This document shows positions 39,001-46,884 of a stretch of DNA of 64,000 nucleotides, one piece after another. Location of the stretch: the NCBI RefSeq assembly GCF_013370205.1, contig NZ_JABWGV010000003.1, positions 489,501-553,500 of the forward strand, given 5' to 3'. This DNA comes from Qipengyuania atrilutea. Its GTDB lineage: Bacteria > Pseudomonadota > Alphaproteobacteria > Sphingomonadales > Sphingomonadaceae. The translations under genes were made by a program, and so were the position numbers. Position 1 is the first letter of the stretch; every line of letters begins with the position of its first letter. The notes below the pieces were generated by a model. That model was not told where the DNA came from and made no database searches. It saw nothing but the letters and a program-made list of their open reading frames with translations.

Positions 39001-39183
39001 GTCCGCGTTGCTTAGCGCTTCTTCAGGATCACAGCGCCCATCATTGTTCTGATCAGGGCAGTCCGGAGGGTTGTCCCCTGCCTCTTGCGCCGAAACCGGC
39101 GAAGAAAACGCAAGTGCGGAAATAGCAGCACCGATAAACAGCCCTGCTTTGCCGCTAAGAACGTTATGAAAAGTTTTTGTCAT
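36079..39183 (-). CDS. TonB-dependent outer-membrane receptor with N-terminal Ca-loop motif
   Basis: This 1034-residue receptor imports an unknown substrate across the outer membrane with TonB energy. A signal peptide (about 1-32) is followed by an acidic segment, a TonB-box-like AIVVTGSRIRR (about 69-79), the plug domain with TLGLRGLGPARTLVLLNGRR, and a long beta-barrel ending in phenylalanine. Between the signal and the TonB box, residues 44-55 (DQNNDGRCDPEE) fit an EF-hand or thrombospondin-type calcium loop flanked by Cys42 and Cys51. ATG 39183 is chosen because the upstream extension lacks a signal peptide. GC is lower than in the housekeeping genes. Confidence 0.88.
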   Translation of the reverse strand: MTKTFHNVLSGKAGLFIGAAISALAFSSPVSAQEAGDNPPDCPDQNNDGRCDPEEALSNADTSADTPDAIVVTGSRIRRDEFSTIEPITVITAEEITQGGFASSTDALQSTAVTAGAGQINNYYAGFVTDGGTGANTLGLRGLGPARTLVLLNGRRLAPGGTRGSLLAADLNVLPTAIVERIEVLKAGASSVYGSDAVAGVVNIITDDQLRGLNLEFQTNVPETGAGASYRVAASFGVQADRLSLIGSLEYSKRQGYSRNDNPWFDCPIAGFLDGEGSEFGSGDYIDPATGQPKCFGLDNGGVTINTLGVSTRSAPDRLTGVIGRFNRLVPDASNVNGPTPGFSGVDLDTRDTFNPVQEEEYLITPREVYTGFLTGSYDLDMFGQAEVYGELLATRRKSESILFRQLALDYPIYLNDDFSPTGRINPLVPDQFQNSVIAFPNETTGDGFLGVRAFIGFGNTDASQTVDYVRAGGGLRGDFFIPDWRYDFYVGKSWNDATYEQESFLIDRVAASTDVELDADGNVVCASRAINPNCVAAPFLNADTIGGRLPQEFRDYILANTIGNTEFRETTFAAAIDGPLFSLPAGDVQLALGAEYRKQRINDQPDENSVNGNLLGLTAATPTVGSDNVKEVFGEVFVPILSDTPGFYNLNFNGSVRYTDYDSYGSDVTYKVAGEWEIVRGIGLRGSYGTSYRAPALAEQFLGSTSGFIGSGSDPCDSDNFPADPSDYTPTEQTTAANCASVGIDVADFVQTSGITVLRRGGAETGLAAETSTNWSVGAVVRPPLPQSIGTLSLALDYFDIKVENGVADLAGGTILNRCYQDTNFDPNAGFCRFVDRNANDQLEVTSSFVNLAEDIVKGYEFNGRFASDIGPGRFVLNANVTKYTEQSTRLFPEEFLDDANGIVTSPDWVGNFDATYAFDNITLRYGLDWTDGDREKTYRFFAFDNLTGEVDEELVQDFKDIYLLEVDDYFLHNASVQVGVEDFEFTFGVRNLFNTRPPRISAVGFSSVGNAPLYSGYDYAGRTFFANAAFKF

Positions 39184-39345
39184 TCTTAGTCCCCATAGAT
39201 GCCGGCGCGACCCGGCGACATTCATGTACGTTTTGAAAACCACAACCCACAAGTTGCGAACGAAACTTTACAGATTCGTTCAATTGCCGGATGCGACTAG
39301 GGCAGGCAATGCCGGGACCGGATCAGAAACCCTTTTGAGTGTTAA

Positions 39346-39363
39346 TGTGACATCAATGTCACA
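39346..39363. promoter_or_regulatory. Inverted repeat upstream of the TonB receptor, possible operator
   Basis: TGTGACAT and ATGTCACA form a perfect inverted repeat with a CA spacer. It lies about 160 bases upstream of the receptor start at 39183. It resembles a CRP site, but the TGTGA/TCACA halves are 8 bases apart rather than 6, so another dimeric regulator is more likely. The regulator is unknown. Confidence 0.45.
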
Positions 39364-39442
39364 AACTCAGTAGCTTCGATAGGTTTGATGTCCCTTGCAA
39401 CGAGAAGCGGGCCAGCGGCGCCCGTCCCAGCGGCGAAATGAA

Positions 39443-40483
39443 CTACCGCAAGGTTTGCGCAGTCGGCACGGTTATTCCTATCTGATCGGCAATCAGATCG
39501 ACCCAGTGACGCACTTGACCGATTTCCTCGTTAAGGATTTGGTCGTCTGCCTGCTTTCTGACCGGTCCGCCGGTTTTGGCGTGGGCTGCGAAAATCTCGG
39601 TAGCGGGCTTCGCGGTACCGATATCCAACCCACAAAAGTCGAGGACAGCTGCAATCGTCTCTTCTCGGCTGTCGTTGAAATAGTCGCCATTCAAAACTCT
39701 CAGGCGTTCGGCAAAGCGCGAGGAAGCAAGCTGGTCAAAATAACGCTGATTGAGCAGCCAAGCCGCACCTGCCGTTTGAAGATCGGTCATGGCGAAAGTC
39801 TCTTCGGGCGGCATGCCGAAATCCATTCCGGCGTAGCTTTGCATCTCCAGGTATAGTTTGCGACCCCACCGATGGCCTATAAGGCCGCGCCGACGCACGC
39901 TGCGCAGGAACGGATCGAGGGAATTCGTCATGAGAATTGCGTGAGCTTTCGGCGCAGCATCGAGCAGTTGCGGTATAAGCCGGTTCGCGTGATTGGTGGG
40001 TTTTACGAAGACTGCTTCGCCGCCCGGCCGGGCGCGAGCCAGCAAATGAAGCAGCGGTCGTATCAATCCCTTCGTCGCTTCTCCACCCGATGCAAGATCG
40101 GCAATGATTGGCGGCTCGCTCAGACCGATAGCGATCCCACGAATGTTGAGCGCGCGCGACAACAGGGTCGACCGGCAGAAAGCGGTATGAAAGATGAAAT
40201 GCAGCGGGGCGTGCGGGACCGAAAACGCAGCGAGCTTATCGACGGCGATCCGAAACGTATCGCTGGGATGAGACGGGCGGTACTCGAACAGAAAACCCGC
40301 CTCCGCGAAGCGCGACTGGGGCAATCGCACGAATTCCACTTCGCCCTCTTGCAAGTCGAGGCGGTGGGGCATCCATTCCGGATTTTCCCTGATGGTGTCA
40401 AGGTCGCTCAAGGCCGTTCTTTTTCTGATTGTGGTAGTTACGCCGGTCTGTTGCGTACCCCCTGTGTTCGAGCGCAGGATCAT
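39443..40483 (-). CDS. Sulfotransferase-like P-loop protein
   Basis: This 346-residue protein contains FIFHTAFCRSTLLSRAL (about residues 96-112), which resembles the 5'-phosphosulfate-binding loop of sulfotransferases, and a FVKPTNHANRL segment followed by LMTNSLDPFLRSV that fits the 3'-phosphate-binding region. It lacks the classic GxxRSGTT loop, so donor use is uncertain. It has no signal peptide. Its start overlaps the stop of the exported 177-residue protein gene, so the two are coupled, and both diverge from the second TonB receptor. Genes of this type often lie beside TonB receptors in sphingomonads and relatives, which suggests work on the imported substrate or on the receptor. Confidence 0.6.
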   Translation of the reverse strand: MILRSNTGGTQQTGVTTTIRKRTALSDLDTIRENPEWMPHRLDLQEGEVEFVRLPQSRFAEAGFLFEYRPSHPSDTFRIAVDKLAAFSVPHAPLHFIFHTAFCRSTLLSRALNIRGIAIGLSEPPIIADLASGGEATKGLIRPLLHLLARARPGGEAVFVKPTNHANRLIPQLLDAAPKAHAILMTNSLDPFLRSVRRRGLIGHRWGRKLYLEMQSYAGMDFGMPPEETFAMTDLQTAGAAWLLNQRYFDQLASSRFAERLRVLNGDYFNDSREETIAAVLDFCGLDIGTAKPATEIFAAHAKTGGPVRKQADDQILNEEIGQVRHWVDLIADQIGITVPTAQTLR

Positions 40484-41013
40484 TCAATGCGGCGCGCTTT
40501 CACTCCGGGTTTGCCGTTTATACGCAACCAGTAAGATCCGAGCGCCGCTTCTTCCAGTTCGACCGGGTCACCTACGCGCGGCTTGAACCGACGAGGAGTG
40601 TTTCTCGCGCGCCAAACGCTTCCTTCTTCTATGGTAACTTCCCAGTGATCCCTCTGCATCTGCCGAAGTCCGGTGATGCGCGACTGAAGCTTCGTGTCGA
40701 CGTCATCGTCGGATGCGAAGATGCCGGTTTTCGCAGTGCTGAACCCGAAGAGACTGCGGCGTGTTTGACGGATATCCTCGGCGCGCAAAACCGTGATCTC
40801 GCCGCTTGCCTGATCGGCCAGAACGATTTCGACCTCGCGGTCGAAACATGCAAGCCGTGCGCCGTCATCAGTGATTTCGCGGCATTGGTTCAAAGTTTCC
40901 AATCGTTTTGTAGAGGTGCCAGCTTCCTGCGCAAATGCGACATCAGTTACTGAAAAGACGGTTAAGGCCGATATGCAAAATGCTATGCCCCGCTGGCGGA
41001 GAAATCTGCCCAT
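40480..41013 (-). CDS. Exported 177-aa protein coupled to the sulfotransferase-like gene
   Basis: This protein has a signal peptide (MGRFLRQRGIAFCISALTVF, cleavage near AFAQE) and a short motif CREITDDGARLACFDREV that occurs in small periplasmic proteins of alphaproteobacteria. The rest is mostly beta-like and ends PGVKARRIE. The start ATG 41013 has an AAGGA ribosome site; an upstream extension is possible but lacks a signal. It diverges from the TonB receptor at 41237 and overlaps the next gene by four bases. The family is not recognised, but the placement ties it to the receptor locus. Confidence 0.7.
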   Translation of the reverse strand: MGRFLRQRGIAFCISALTVFSVTDVAFAQEAGTSTKRLETLNQCREITDDGARLACFDREVEIVLADQASGEITVLRAEDIRQTRRSLFGFSTAKTGIFASDDDVDTKLQSRITGLRQMQRDHWEVTIEEGSVWRARNTPRRFKPRVGDPVELEEAALGSYWLRINGKPGVKARRIE

Positions 41014-41236
41014 TTGTAATATCCTTAAGAGGCTCACTGGCTCCACTGACAAAGAGTCCGGTAGCAAAGTCAACTGTGACGCCATTACCACACCAGCTGC
41101 CTTACGGACGCCCTGCCGCAGTTGTGCAATTGAACAGCACGGAACTGCTGGGTAGATGCGCCAAATTCAGGGTTACGTCTGAAACAAATTTCTTCCGGGG
41201 GCGTCACGTTCAACGCCTCGTCTAAAGGGGATTGCA

Positions 41237-44122
41237 ATGTCGTATAATTTTTCCAAAGTCGCTCTGCTGACGAGCACGGTCATGGCGGGGGCCATGATGG
41301 CTTCGCCTGTGTATGCGCAAGCGCAGGTCGACGAAGAGCAGCGGGAGCCAGGCTTGGAAGCTGCTCCTGATGCGGATAATGCTAATTTCGCAGAGCCTAT
41401 CGTCGTCACCGGGTCGCGCATTCCGCAGCGCAACGTCGATACTGCGGCTCCGGTTGCCGTGGTCAATGCTGAAGAGTTTCAGCTGTCCGGCACCGTAAAC
41501 GTCGAAAACGTGATCAACTCTCTGCCGCAGGTCGTTCCGGGCACGACGTCGTTCTCCAACAACCCCGGTAACGGTTCGGCCACCCTTAACCTTCGCGGTC
41601 TCGGTGCGGCTCGTAACCTTGTTCTCGTCAACGGACGCCGGTGGGTATTCTTCGATACGGCACAGATCGTTGACCTTAACACCATTCCATCCTTCCTCAT
41701 TGAATCGGTGGACGTCGTAACGGGCGGTGCTTCGGCCGTTTACGGTTCGGATGCTATTGCCGGTGTCACCAACTTCCGCCTTCGGAACGTCGAAGGTGCC
41801 GAAATTGGTGGCCAGTACGCAGTTACCGAACGCGGTGATGGCGCTAGCTACGAAATTCATGGCGCACTTGGTACTTCGTTCGACGACGGTCGCGGTAGCG
41901 CAACCGTATTTGGTGAGTATTTCAATCGTTCTTCCGTCTTCCAAGGCGATCGTGCATTTTCCAATTTCGCACTCGGCGGCGATCCCGATCTGTCACAGGG
42001 CGGTTCATCCACGCTTCCGAGCGGCGTCATTCGCTACTTTGGCGATTCCGACACGACCGGCACCGATTTTGATGCGAACGGTGCGGTGGTCTTTGACGAA
42101 GCGGGTGAATTCCGCACCCGCCAAGGTGACCTGTATAACTACGCTCCCGCCAACTATTTGCAGATTCCGCAAGAACGTTACCTCTTCGGTGGCTATGCCG
42201 ATTACGAAATTGGCGCAGGACACTCGCTGTACACCGAAGTCACATATGTGAATAACCGGGTTCAGCAGGAACTTGCTGCGACGCCGGTCACGGGTGATTT
42301 CGATGTCGACCTTTCCTCGGTACAATCGTTCCTGAGTCCTGGTGACTTTGCACAGCTTCAGCAGCTCGAAGCGCAGGAAGGAGATGACGACGATGTCATC
42401 AATCTCTTCCTGCAGCGTCGTACCGTCGAGACGGGTTCGCGTAACTCGCTCGATGAGCGCAGCGCATTCCGCGTGCTCGCCGGCGTTACCGGTCCGATCA
42501 CTGATACGCTGCAATACGATGCGTATTATTCGTTCGCACGGACGCGCAACTCGAACATTCAGGAAGGCAATATTTCGGCAAGCCTGTTCCAGGCTGGTTT
42601 GGACGGGACAAGTGATAACCCGATCAACATTTTTGGTCCGAACACACTGACGCCGGAAGATGTCGAAGATATCTCCATCCTTGCGCAGAACAGCGATATT
42701 TCATCGTTAGAAGTCGCAAACGCATCTATCGCTGGAACATTCGGCGACTTCGGACTCTTCGGATCTGATCCGATCGGTTTTGCAGTCGGTGGAGAGTACC
42801 GCCGCGTGGCGTCGCAGTTCATTCCGGACACCGCACTCGCTTCGGGTGACGTGATCGGTTTTAATGCGGGACAGCCTACCGAAGGTTCCTACGATGTTAG
42901 GGAAGTGTTTGCCGAACTCATAGTTCCTGTTGAGTTCGGATCCGCGCGTCTCGAACTTACGGGTGCTGGTCGCTACTCCGACTATTCGCTCGAAAACGTT
43001 GGCGGTGTCTGGACGTATGCCGGCGGTGTTGAGTTCGAACCGGTTAGCGGCGTTCTTCTTCGCGGTCAGTATCAGCGGGCTATTCGCGCACCAAACGTCG
43101 GCGAACTGTTCGGCGGTGCGGCGCTCGGCTTCCCGGCTGCTACAGACCCCTGCGCGACCTCGGCCGCCACTTCCGGAACGCTGCGTGATCTGTGTATCGC
43201 GAATGGAGTTCCCGCCGGTTCGGTTGGCGATCCAGGCCTTCAGTTGAATACTCAGATCCCGGCAACGTTTGGCGGAAACCCGGACCTGCAGGAAGAAACG
43301 TCCACTAGCTACACTTTCGGTGTCGCGTTGCAGCCTGACTTCGTTCCCGGACTTGTCATCACGGCGGACTACTTCAACATTGAGATCGAAGACGCTATTT
43401 CGACGATTTCCTTGGCTCAATCGTTGGAACTCTGCTTCAACGATGTCCAGGATCCGACAGCGAGTGCATGTGCGCCGTTCTTCAACCAAACAATCCGTAA
43501 CAATGCAGGCGTCATCATCGTAGATACTGCAGTACCCCTTGGCGGCCAGAACATCGCATCGTTCGAAACGTCGGGTATCGACCTCGAGGTGAGCTATGAT
43601 ACGACGGCTCCGTTCTCGTTGTTCACCGACACTGGGGAATCTGGACTGAACTTCGGCTTCCTCGGAACGTGGACGGATAAGTACACTTTCAACGCCTTCC
43701 CTGGAGCCGAGGCCCTTGAATGCGCCGGATTCTTCGGCCTTCGTTGCGGTCAACCCCAGCCGGAGTTCAAGTGGACGAGCCGTGCGTCGTTGATCGACGG
43801 TCCGGTAACGGCCTCAGTTCGGTGGCGTCACCTCGGTGAAGTGGACGACGAAACGGGTGGTTTCGCAGTCGACACAATCGATAGCTATGACCTTATTGAC
43901 TTGACCTTTGCGTTCGAAGCGACGGAAGAGTTCACGGTCACGTTCGGCGTCAACAACCTGTTCGACACCCTGCCGTGCTCGCCGACGTTCGAAGGCACCG
44001 TAGTGACAAGCTGCGACAATACGCTGCTTCTCGGTGACAACCAAGAGCAGGCGAATACTTACCCAAGCACCTACGACGTTCTCGGACGCCGGTTCTTCGT
44101 TTCAGCCAACTTCAACTTCTGA
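41237..44122 (+). CDS. TonB-dependent outer-membrane receptor, second copy
   Basis: This 961-residue receptor has a signal peptide (about 1-30, ending YAQAQ), a TonB-box region PIVVTGSRIPQRN, a plug with the LNLRGLGAARNLVLVNGRRW segment, and a barrel ending in ANFNF. It resembles the receptor at 36079-39183 in plan but differs clearly in sequence and lacks the calcium-loop insert. The substrate is unknown. It diverges from the exported 177-aa/sulfotransferase-like pair and converges on a methyltransferase-oxygenase gene set. A possible promoter (TTGAAC, 17 bases, TAGATG at 41153) lies upstream. Confidence 0.9.
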   Translation: MSYNFSKVALLTSTVMAGAMMASPVYAQAQVDEEQREPGLEAAPDADNANFAEPIVVTGSRIPQRNVDTAAPVAVVNAEEFQLSGTVNVENVINSLPQVVPGTTSFSNNPGNGSATLNLRGLGAARNLVLVNGRRWVFFDTAQIVDLNTIPSFLIESVDVVTGGASAVYGSDAIAGVTNFRLRNVEGAEIGGQYAVTERGDGASYEIHGALGTSFDDGRGSATVFGEYFNRSSVFQGDRAFSNFALGGDPDLSQGGSSTLPSGVIRYFGDSDTTGTDFDANGAVVFDEAGEFRTRQGDLYNYAPANYLQIPQERYLFGGYADYEIGAGHSLYTEVTYVNNRVQQELAATPVTGDFDVDLSSVQSFLSPGDFAQLQQLEAQEGDDDDVINLFLQRRTVETGSRNSLDERSAFRVLAGVTGPITDTLQYDAYYSFARTRNSNIQEGNISASLFQAGLDGTSDNPINIFGPNTLTPEDVEDISILAQNSDISSLEVANASIAGTFGDFGLFGSDPIGFAVGGEYRRVASQFIPDTALASGDVIGFNAGQPTEGSYDVREVFAELIVPVEFGSARLELTGAGRYSDYSLENVGGVWTYAGGVEFEPVSGVLLRGQYQRAIRAPNVGELFGGAALGFPAATDPCATSAATSGTLRDLCIANGVPAGSVGDPGLQLNTQIPATFGGNPDLQEETSTSYTFGVALQPDFVPGLVITADYFNIEIEDAISTISLAQSLELCFNDVQDPTASACAPFFNQTIRNNAGVIIVDTAVPLGGQNIASFETSGIDLEVSYDTTAPFSLFTDTGESGLNFGFLGTWTDKYTFNAFPGAEALECAGFFGLRCGQPQPEFKWTSRASLIDGPVTASVRWRHLGEVDDETGGFAVDTIDSYDLIDLTFAFEATEEFTVTFGVNNLFDTLPCSPTFEGTVVTSCDNTLLLGDNQEQANTYPSTYDVLGRRFFVSANFNF

Positions 44123-44152
44123 TAGTTGCTGAACGACAAGAGTAACAATATG

Positions 44153-44184
44153 GGGCGGCGGACTTCGGTTCGCCGCCCTTTTTT
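44153..44184 (+). terminator. Intrinsic terminator after the second TonB receptor
   Basis: GGGCGGCG (44153-44160) pairs with CGCCGCCC (44171-44178) and is followed by TTTTTT. Confidence 0.85.
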
Positions 44185-44287
44185 GCGAGCAGATCGTAGC
44201 CGCTCTGTTGGCGAGGCGTGACCGTTCAACGGATAATGGAACGCCGCAATCGCAAAGCAACTGCTAGAGCGTTCCGCCAAAGCGAAC

Positions 44288-45187
44288 CTAAAGGATCAGG
44301 AGATCCGCGAATGGAGGTTCGCCAGGCAGGGCGACCTGAGCCGTGGTCTGCTGCTGCCTGTCGTTAGCCGTAAGCTCGGCTAGCAAACTTTGCCGATCGT
44401 CTGCCACCTCGGACGCTTTCTCGAGCGATGCGATGCGTCCTAGTTCACTTTGCGCTTGCGCCTCAATGAACTTCAAGGTGTCGATCAGCTTGCGACGCGG
44501 TCCGCTCGGCCCCAGAAGGAGCGTCCGACGGACCGATTCCGCTAATTCCCATGCTACCGATACTTGGCCGTACCGCCGCCGCCCCTCCTCAGCCATACCG
44601 GCGGCAAAGCTTATTGCTTCTTCTGAAAGTGAATTGTCGGACGGTAGCATTGCGATTACGGTTCCGAACAAGCCGCGCTCGGTAATGGCCCAACTCAATT
44701 GCTCTGCGCGCTTTCGATTATGTGACAGGATTGGGCCATCACCGCGATGGACCATGAAACCGATCGGCCCGCCAGGCTTTAATACGCGCAGTATCTCGCG
44801 GGAAACCTCAGCCGTGTCCCCATATTCGAAACCGAACAGGCTCACCACGGCATCGAACTGGCTCTCGTCAAAGGGCAGTGCCTCCATGGACACGCCGCCG
44901 AGCAACTGAACGCCATCCGAACCTTTGGGCAGCGGCTCGGCGACATCTATGCCGACAATCGTTACATCGCTGCGGATGGCGCGCAGCATCTCGGGAAGTT
45001 TGCCGAAACCAGTTGCGAGATCCAGAACGCGTGCCTCTAACGGCAGAAGCGCACTAAAATCGGCCCAAGCATCGAATTGAGCGCGGCTAATTGCGTCCCA
45101 CTGCTGCGAGACCACTCCGGGCGTTCGCACCGTGCGTTGTCGATCCCAGAAAGCCTTCCAGACCTTTTCCTTCCGTACCTTGTCCAT
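44288..45187 (-). CDS. Class I SAM-dependent methyltransferase
   Basis: This 299-residue methyltransferase has the SAM-binding motif I VLDLATGFGK (residues 54-63), the acidic end of the second strand in VGIDVAEPL, a motif II-like FDAVVSLFGFEYG and motif III LRVLKPGGPIGFMVHRG. The last 100 residues are helical. The methyl acceptor is unknown. ATG 45187 follows a strong GGGAGG ribosome site; a GTG one codon earlier is possible. It begins just after the TPR-oxygenase stop, so the two are probably one transcript. Confidence 0.85.
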   Translation of the reverse strand: MDKVRKEKVWKAFWDRQRTVRTPGVVSQQWDAISRAQFDAWADFSALLPLEARVLDLATGFGKLPEMLRAIRSDVTIVGIDVAEPLPKGSDGVQLLGGVSMEALPFDESQFDAVVSLFGFEYGDTAEVSREILRVLKPGGPIGFMVHRGDGPILSHNRKRAEQLSWAITERGLFGTVIAMLPSDNSLSEEAISFAAGMAEEGRRRYGQVSVAWELAESVRRTLLLGPSGPRRKLIDTLKFIEAQAQSELGRIASLEKASEVADDRQSLLAELTANDRQQQTTAQVALPGEPPFADLLIL

Positions 45188-45189
45188 CA

Positions 45190-46866
45190 CTACCTCCCGG
45201 TTGGCACGACATCAAACGCCACCGTCAGCCGTTCGGCGGAGCGAAATGGTGTAGTGCCATGGTACACGGTGCTGGGAAACAAGGCGAGGTGCCCTTCGAC
45301 CGGCCTGATCGTGCGAAGAGGCGGTAAGTCGAGCCCAAGGTCCGTTTTCGGTCGACCGATTTCCAGCCACCCTTCTTGCTCTGGTCCGCTTGCCGCTTCG
45401 GGAACGACTAGATACAGCGCGGAAGAAACGATGCCCTGAGGATGGATGTGTGCTGTGTGATGATCTCCGCCGCCCGTGAGCCTGACGGACCATGATCCTG
45501 CCAGTTCCCATTGTGCATCGCAGTGCCGCAGGAGAGGGTGATCCGGATCGGTTTGGGGAAGGCCAGCGCGGTACTCCGCCAAAGTTTCAGTAATCGCAAT
45601 CTCTAACTCGGCAAAAACCGGCTCTCTACGATGAAATAGAATGCCGCGCGTTTGCGTTCCGCCGCGCAAACTTTGGCCAAGCGGCATCGCCGAGCCACGG
45701 TGCAACCGGCGTAGCTCCGCCGCGCAATTCTCAATTAGCTTATCGGGCCCGCGGAGCCGCAACGTTTGAACGAGCCCTTCCTGCTCATGTAACCAGTGCG
45801 CTCTAGGGTCGTCCGTCAGTCGCCACGCAATACCGCGCAGCGCCCAACCCGAAATGTTCCACGGATCGTTCGTAAGCACTTGATCTAAAAGCGCCTGCGC
45901 TCGCGCAAGATCGCGTCCGCGCAAGGCATGGCGCGCTTCGTATAGCGCGCGGCCCGGCACGTACCCGGGCAGGGCCGCAAACAGCGCCTCAGCTTCGTCC
46001 CACCGGCCGGAGGTTCCGATATGAACAGCCTCCTGCAACGCGAAATACGGTTCATTCGGAAATCGAAGCCGGGCAGCAGCAGCTACTTCGGAGGCCTGCG
46101 CATCGCGGTCGAGACCGACAAGCGTAGCGATATGACCTACCGCGATGTTAGCATCTTGCGGAGCTTTCTGCGCGGCGTTCACGAAGGGCGCTGTGAAATC
46201 TTCCTCCCCTGCAGCCAACAACAGTCCGCTCAAGAACTCCAGTCCCGGTAGATATGTTGGTGCCTGCGAGCAGATTTGTTCGGCAAGGGTGCGGGCACTG
46301 TCGGGATCGCCCTCAGCGTCCAAAGCTTGCGCCTTCCCAAGCCAAAGATCGATTTTCTTTGGATTAGCGGCAAGCGCCCGATCGAACCGGGATGGGGCGG
46401 CCGCCTCACCGCGCTCCAAGGCGACCCGAGCGCGTCCGTGCAAACCCTTCGCATGGCGCGGGTCGAGCACAAGAACTTTATCGTACCACCGCGCAGCCTG
46501 CGCCATTTCTCCTAAAGCACGATGTGACGCGCCGCGCAGGCTGGCATAACGAGGGACGTCACGGCCGGAACGTTCGAGGGGGGCAAGCACGGTTAGCGCT
46601 GCGCGGTGGCGACCGAGACGTTGCAGGGCGACTGCATGGTTGAGCGCAAAATCAGGGAAATCGGGTTGCAACTGGGCCGCTTCCCGAAACCGCAACTCGG
46701 CAGTAATCGCATCACCGGCTTTTAACGCAAGATCGCCGGCTGTATCGGCTAATAACGCATCCTTAGGGGAGGCTGCATACGCATGATCGGCAATCGCCCG
46801 CGCCGCAATCAGATCGCCGCGCTGCATGGCGCTGCGTATTTGATTTAACGTTTCTCCCCGGGTCAT
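45190..46866 (-). CDS. TPR-repeat protein fused to a 2OG-Fe(II) oxygenase domain
   Basis: This 558-residue protein combines tetratricopeptide repeats (about residues 1-330, for example AELRFREAAQLQPDFPDFALNHAVAL) with a C-terminal 2-oxoglutarate/iron oxygenase domain. The iron ligands are His473 and His475 (HIHP) and His536 in the LALFPSTVYHGTTPF segment, with the 2-oxoglutarate-binding arginine at 546 in SAERLTVAFD. The HxH in place of HxD is as seen, though one of the histidines may serve as the acid-like ligand. It probably hydroxylates a protein bound by the TPRs. It lies between the methyltransferase and a second oxygenase. Confidence 0.85.
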   Translation of the reverse strand: MTRGETLNQIRSAMQRGDLIAARAIADHAYAASPKDALLADTAGDLALKAGDAITAELRFREAAQLQPDFPDFALNHAVALQRLGRHRAALTVLAPLERSGRDVPRYASLRGASHRALGEMAQAARWYDKVLVLDPRHAKGLHGRARVALERGEAAAPSRFDRALAANPKKIDLWLGKAQALDAEGDPDSARTLAEQICSQAPTYLPGLEFLSGLLLAAGEEDFTAPFVNAAQKAPQDANIAVGHIATLVGLDRDAQASEVAAAARLRFPNEPYFALQEAVHIGTSGRWDEAEALFAALPGYVPGRALYEARHALRGRDLARAQALLDQVLTNDPWNISGWALRGIAWRLTDDPRAHWLHEQEGLVQTLRLRGPDKLIENCAAELRRLHRGSAMPLGQSLRGGTQTRGILFHRREPVFAELEIAITETLAEYRAGLPQTDPDHPLLRHCDAQWELAGSWSVRLTGGGDHHTAHIHPQGIVSSALYLVVPEAASGPEQEGWLEIGRPKTDLGLDLPPLRTIRPVEGHLALFPSTVYHGTTPFRSAERLTVAFDVVPTGR

Positions 46867-46884
46867 CGATGGTTGCTCCTAGCA

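Noticed and set aside
39346-39363. A CRP binding site
   Set aside because: The TGTGA and TCACA halves are separated by 8 bases, not 6, so it is reported only as an unassigned inverted repeat.
36079-44122. The two TonB receptors as a recent tandem duplication
   Set aside because: They share only the general receptor plan and short plug motifs, differ in length and barrel sequence, and are oppositely oriented.
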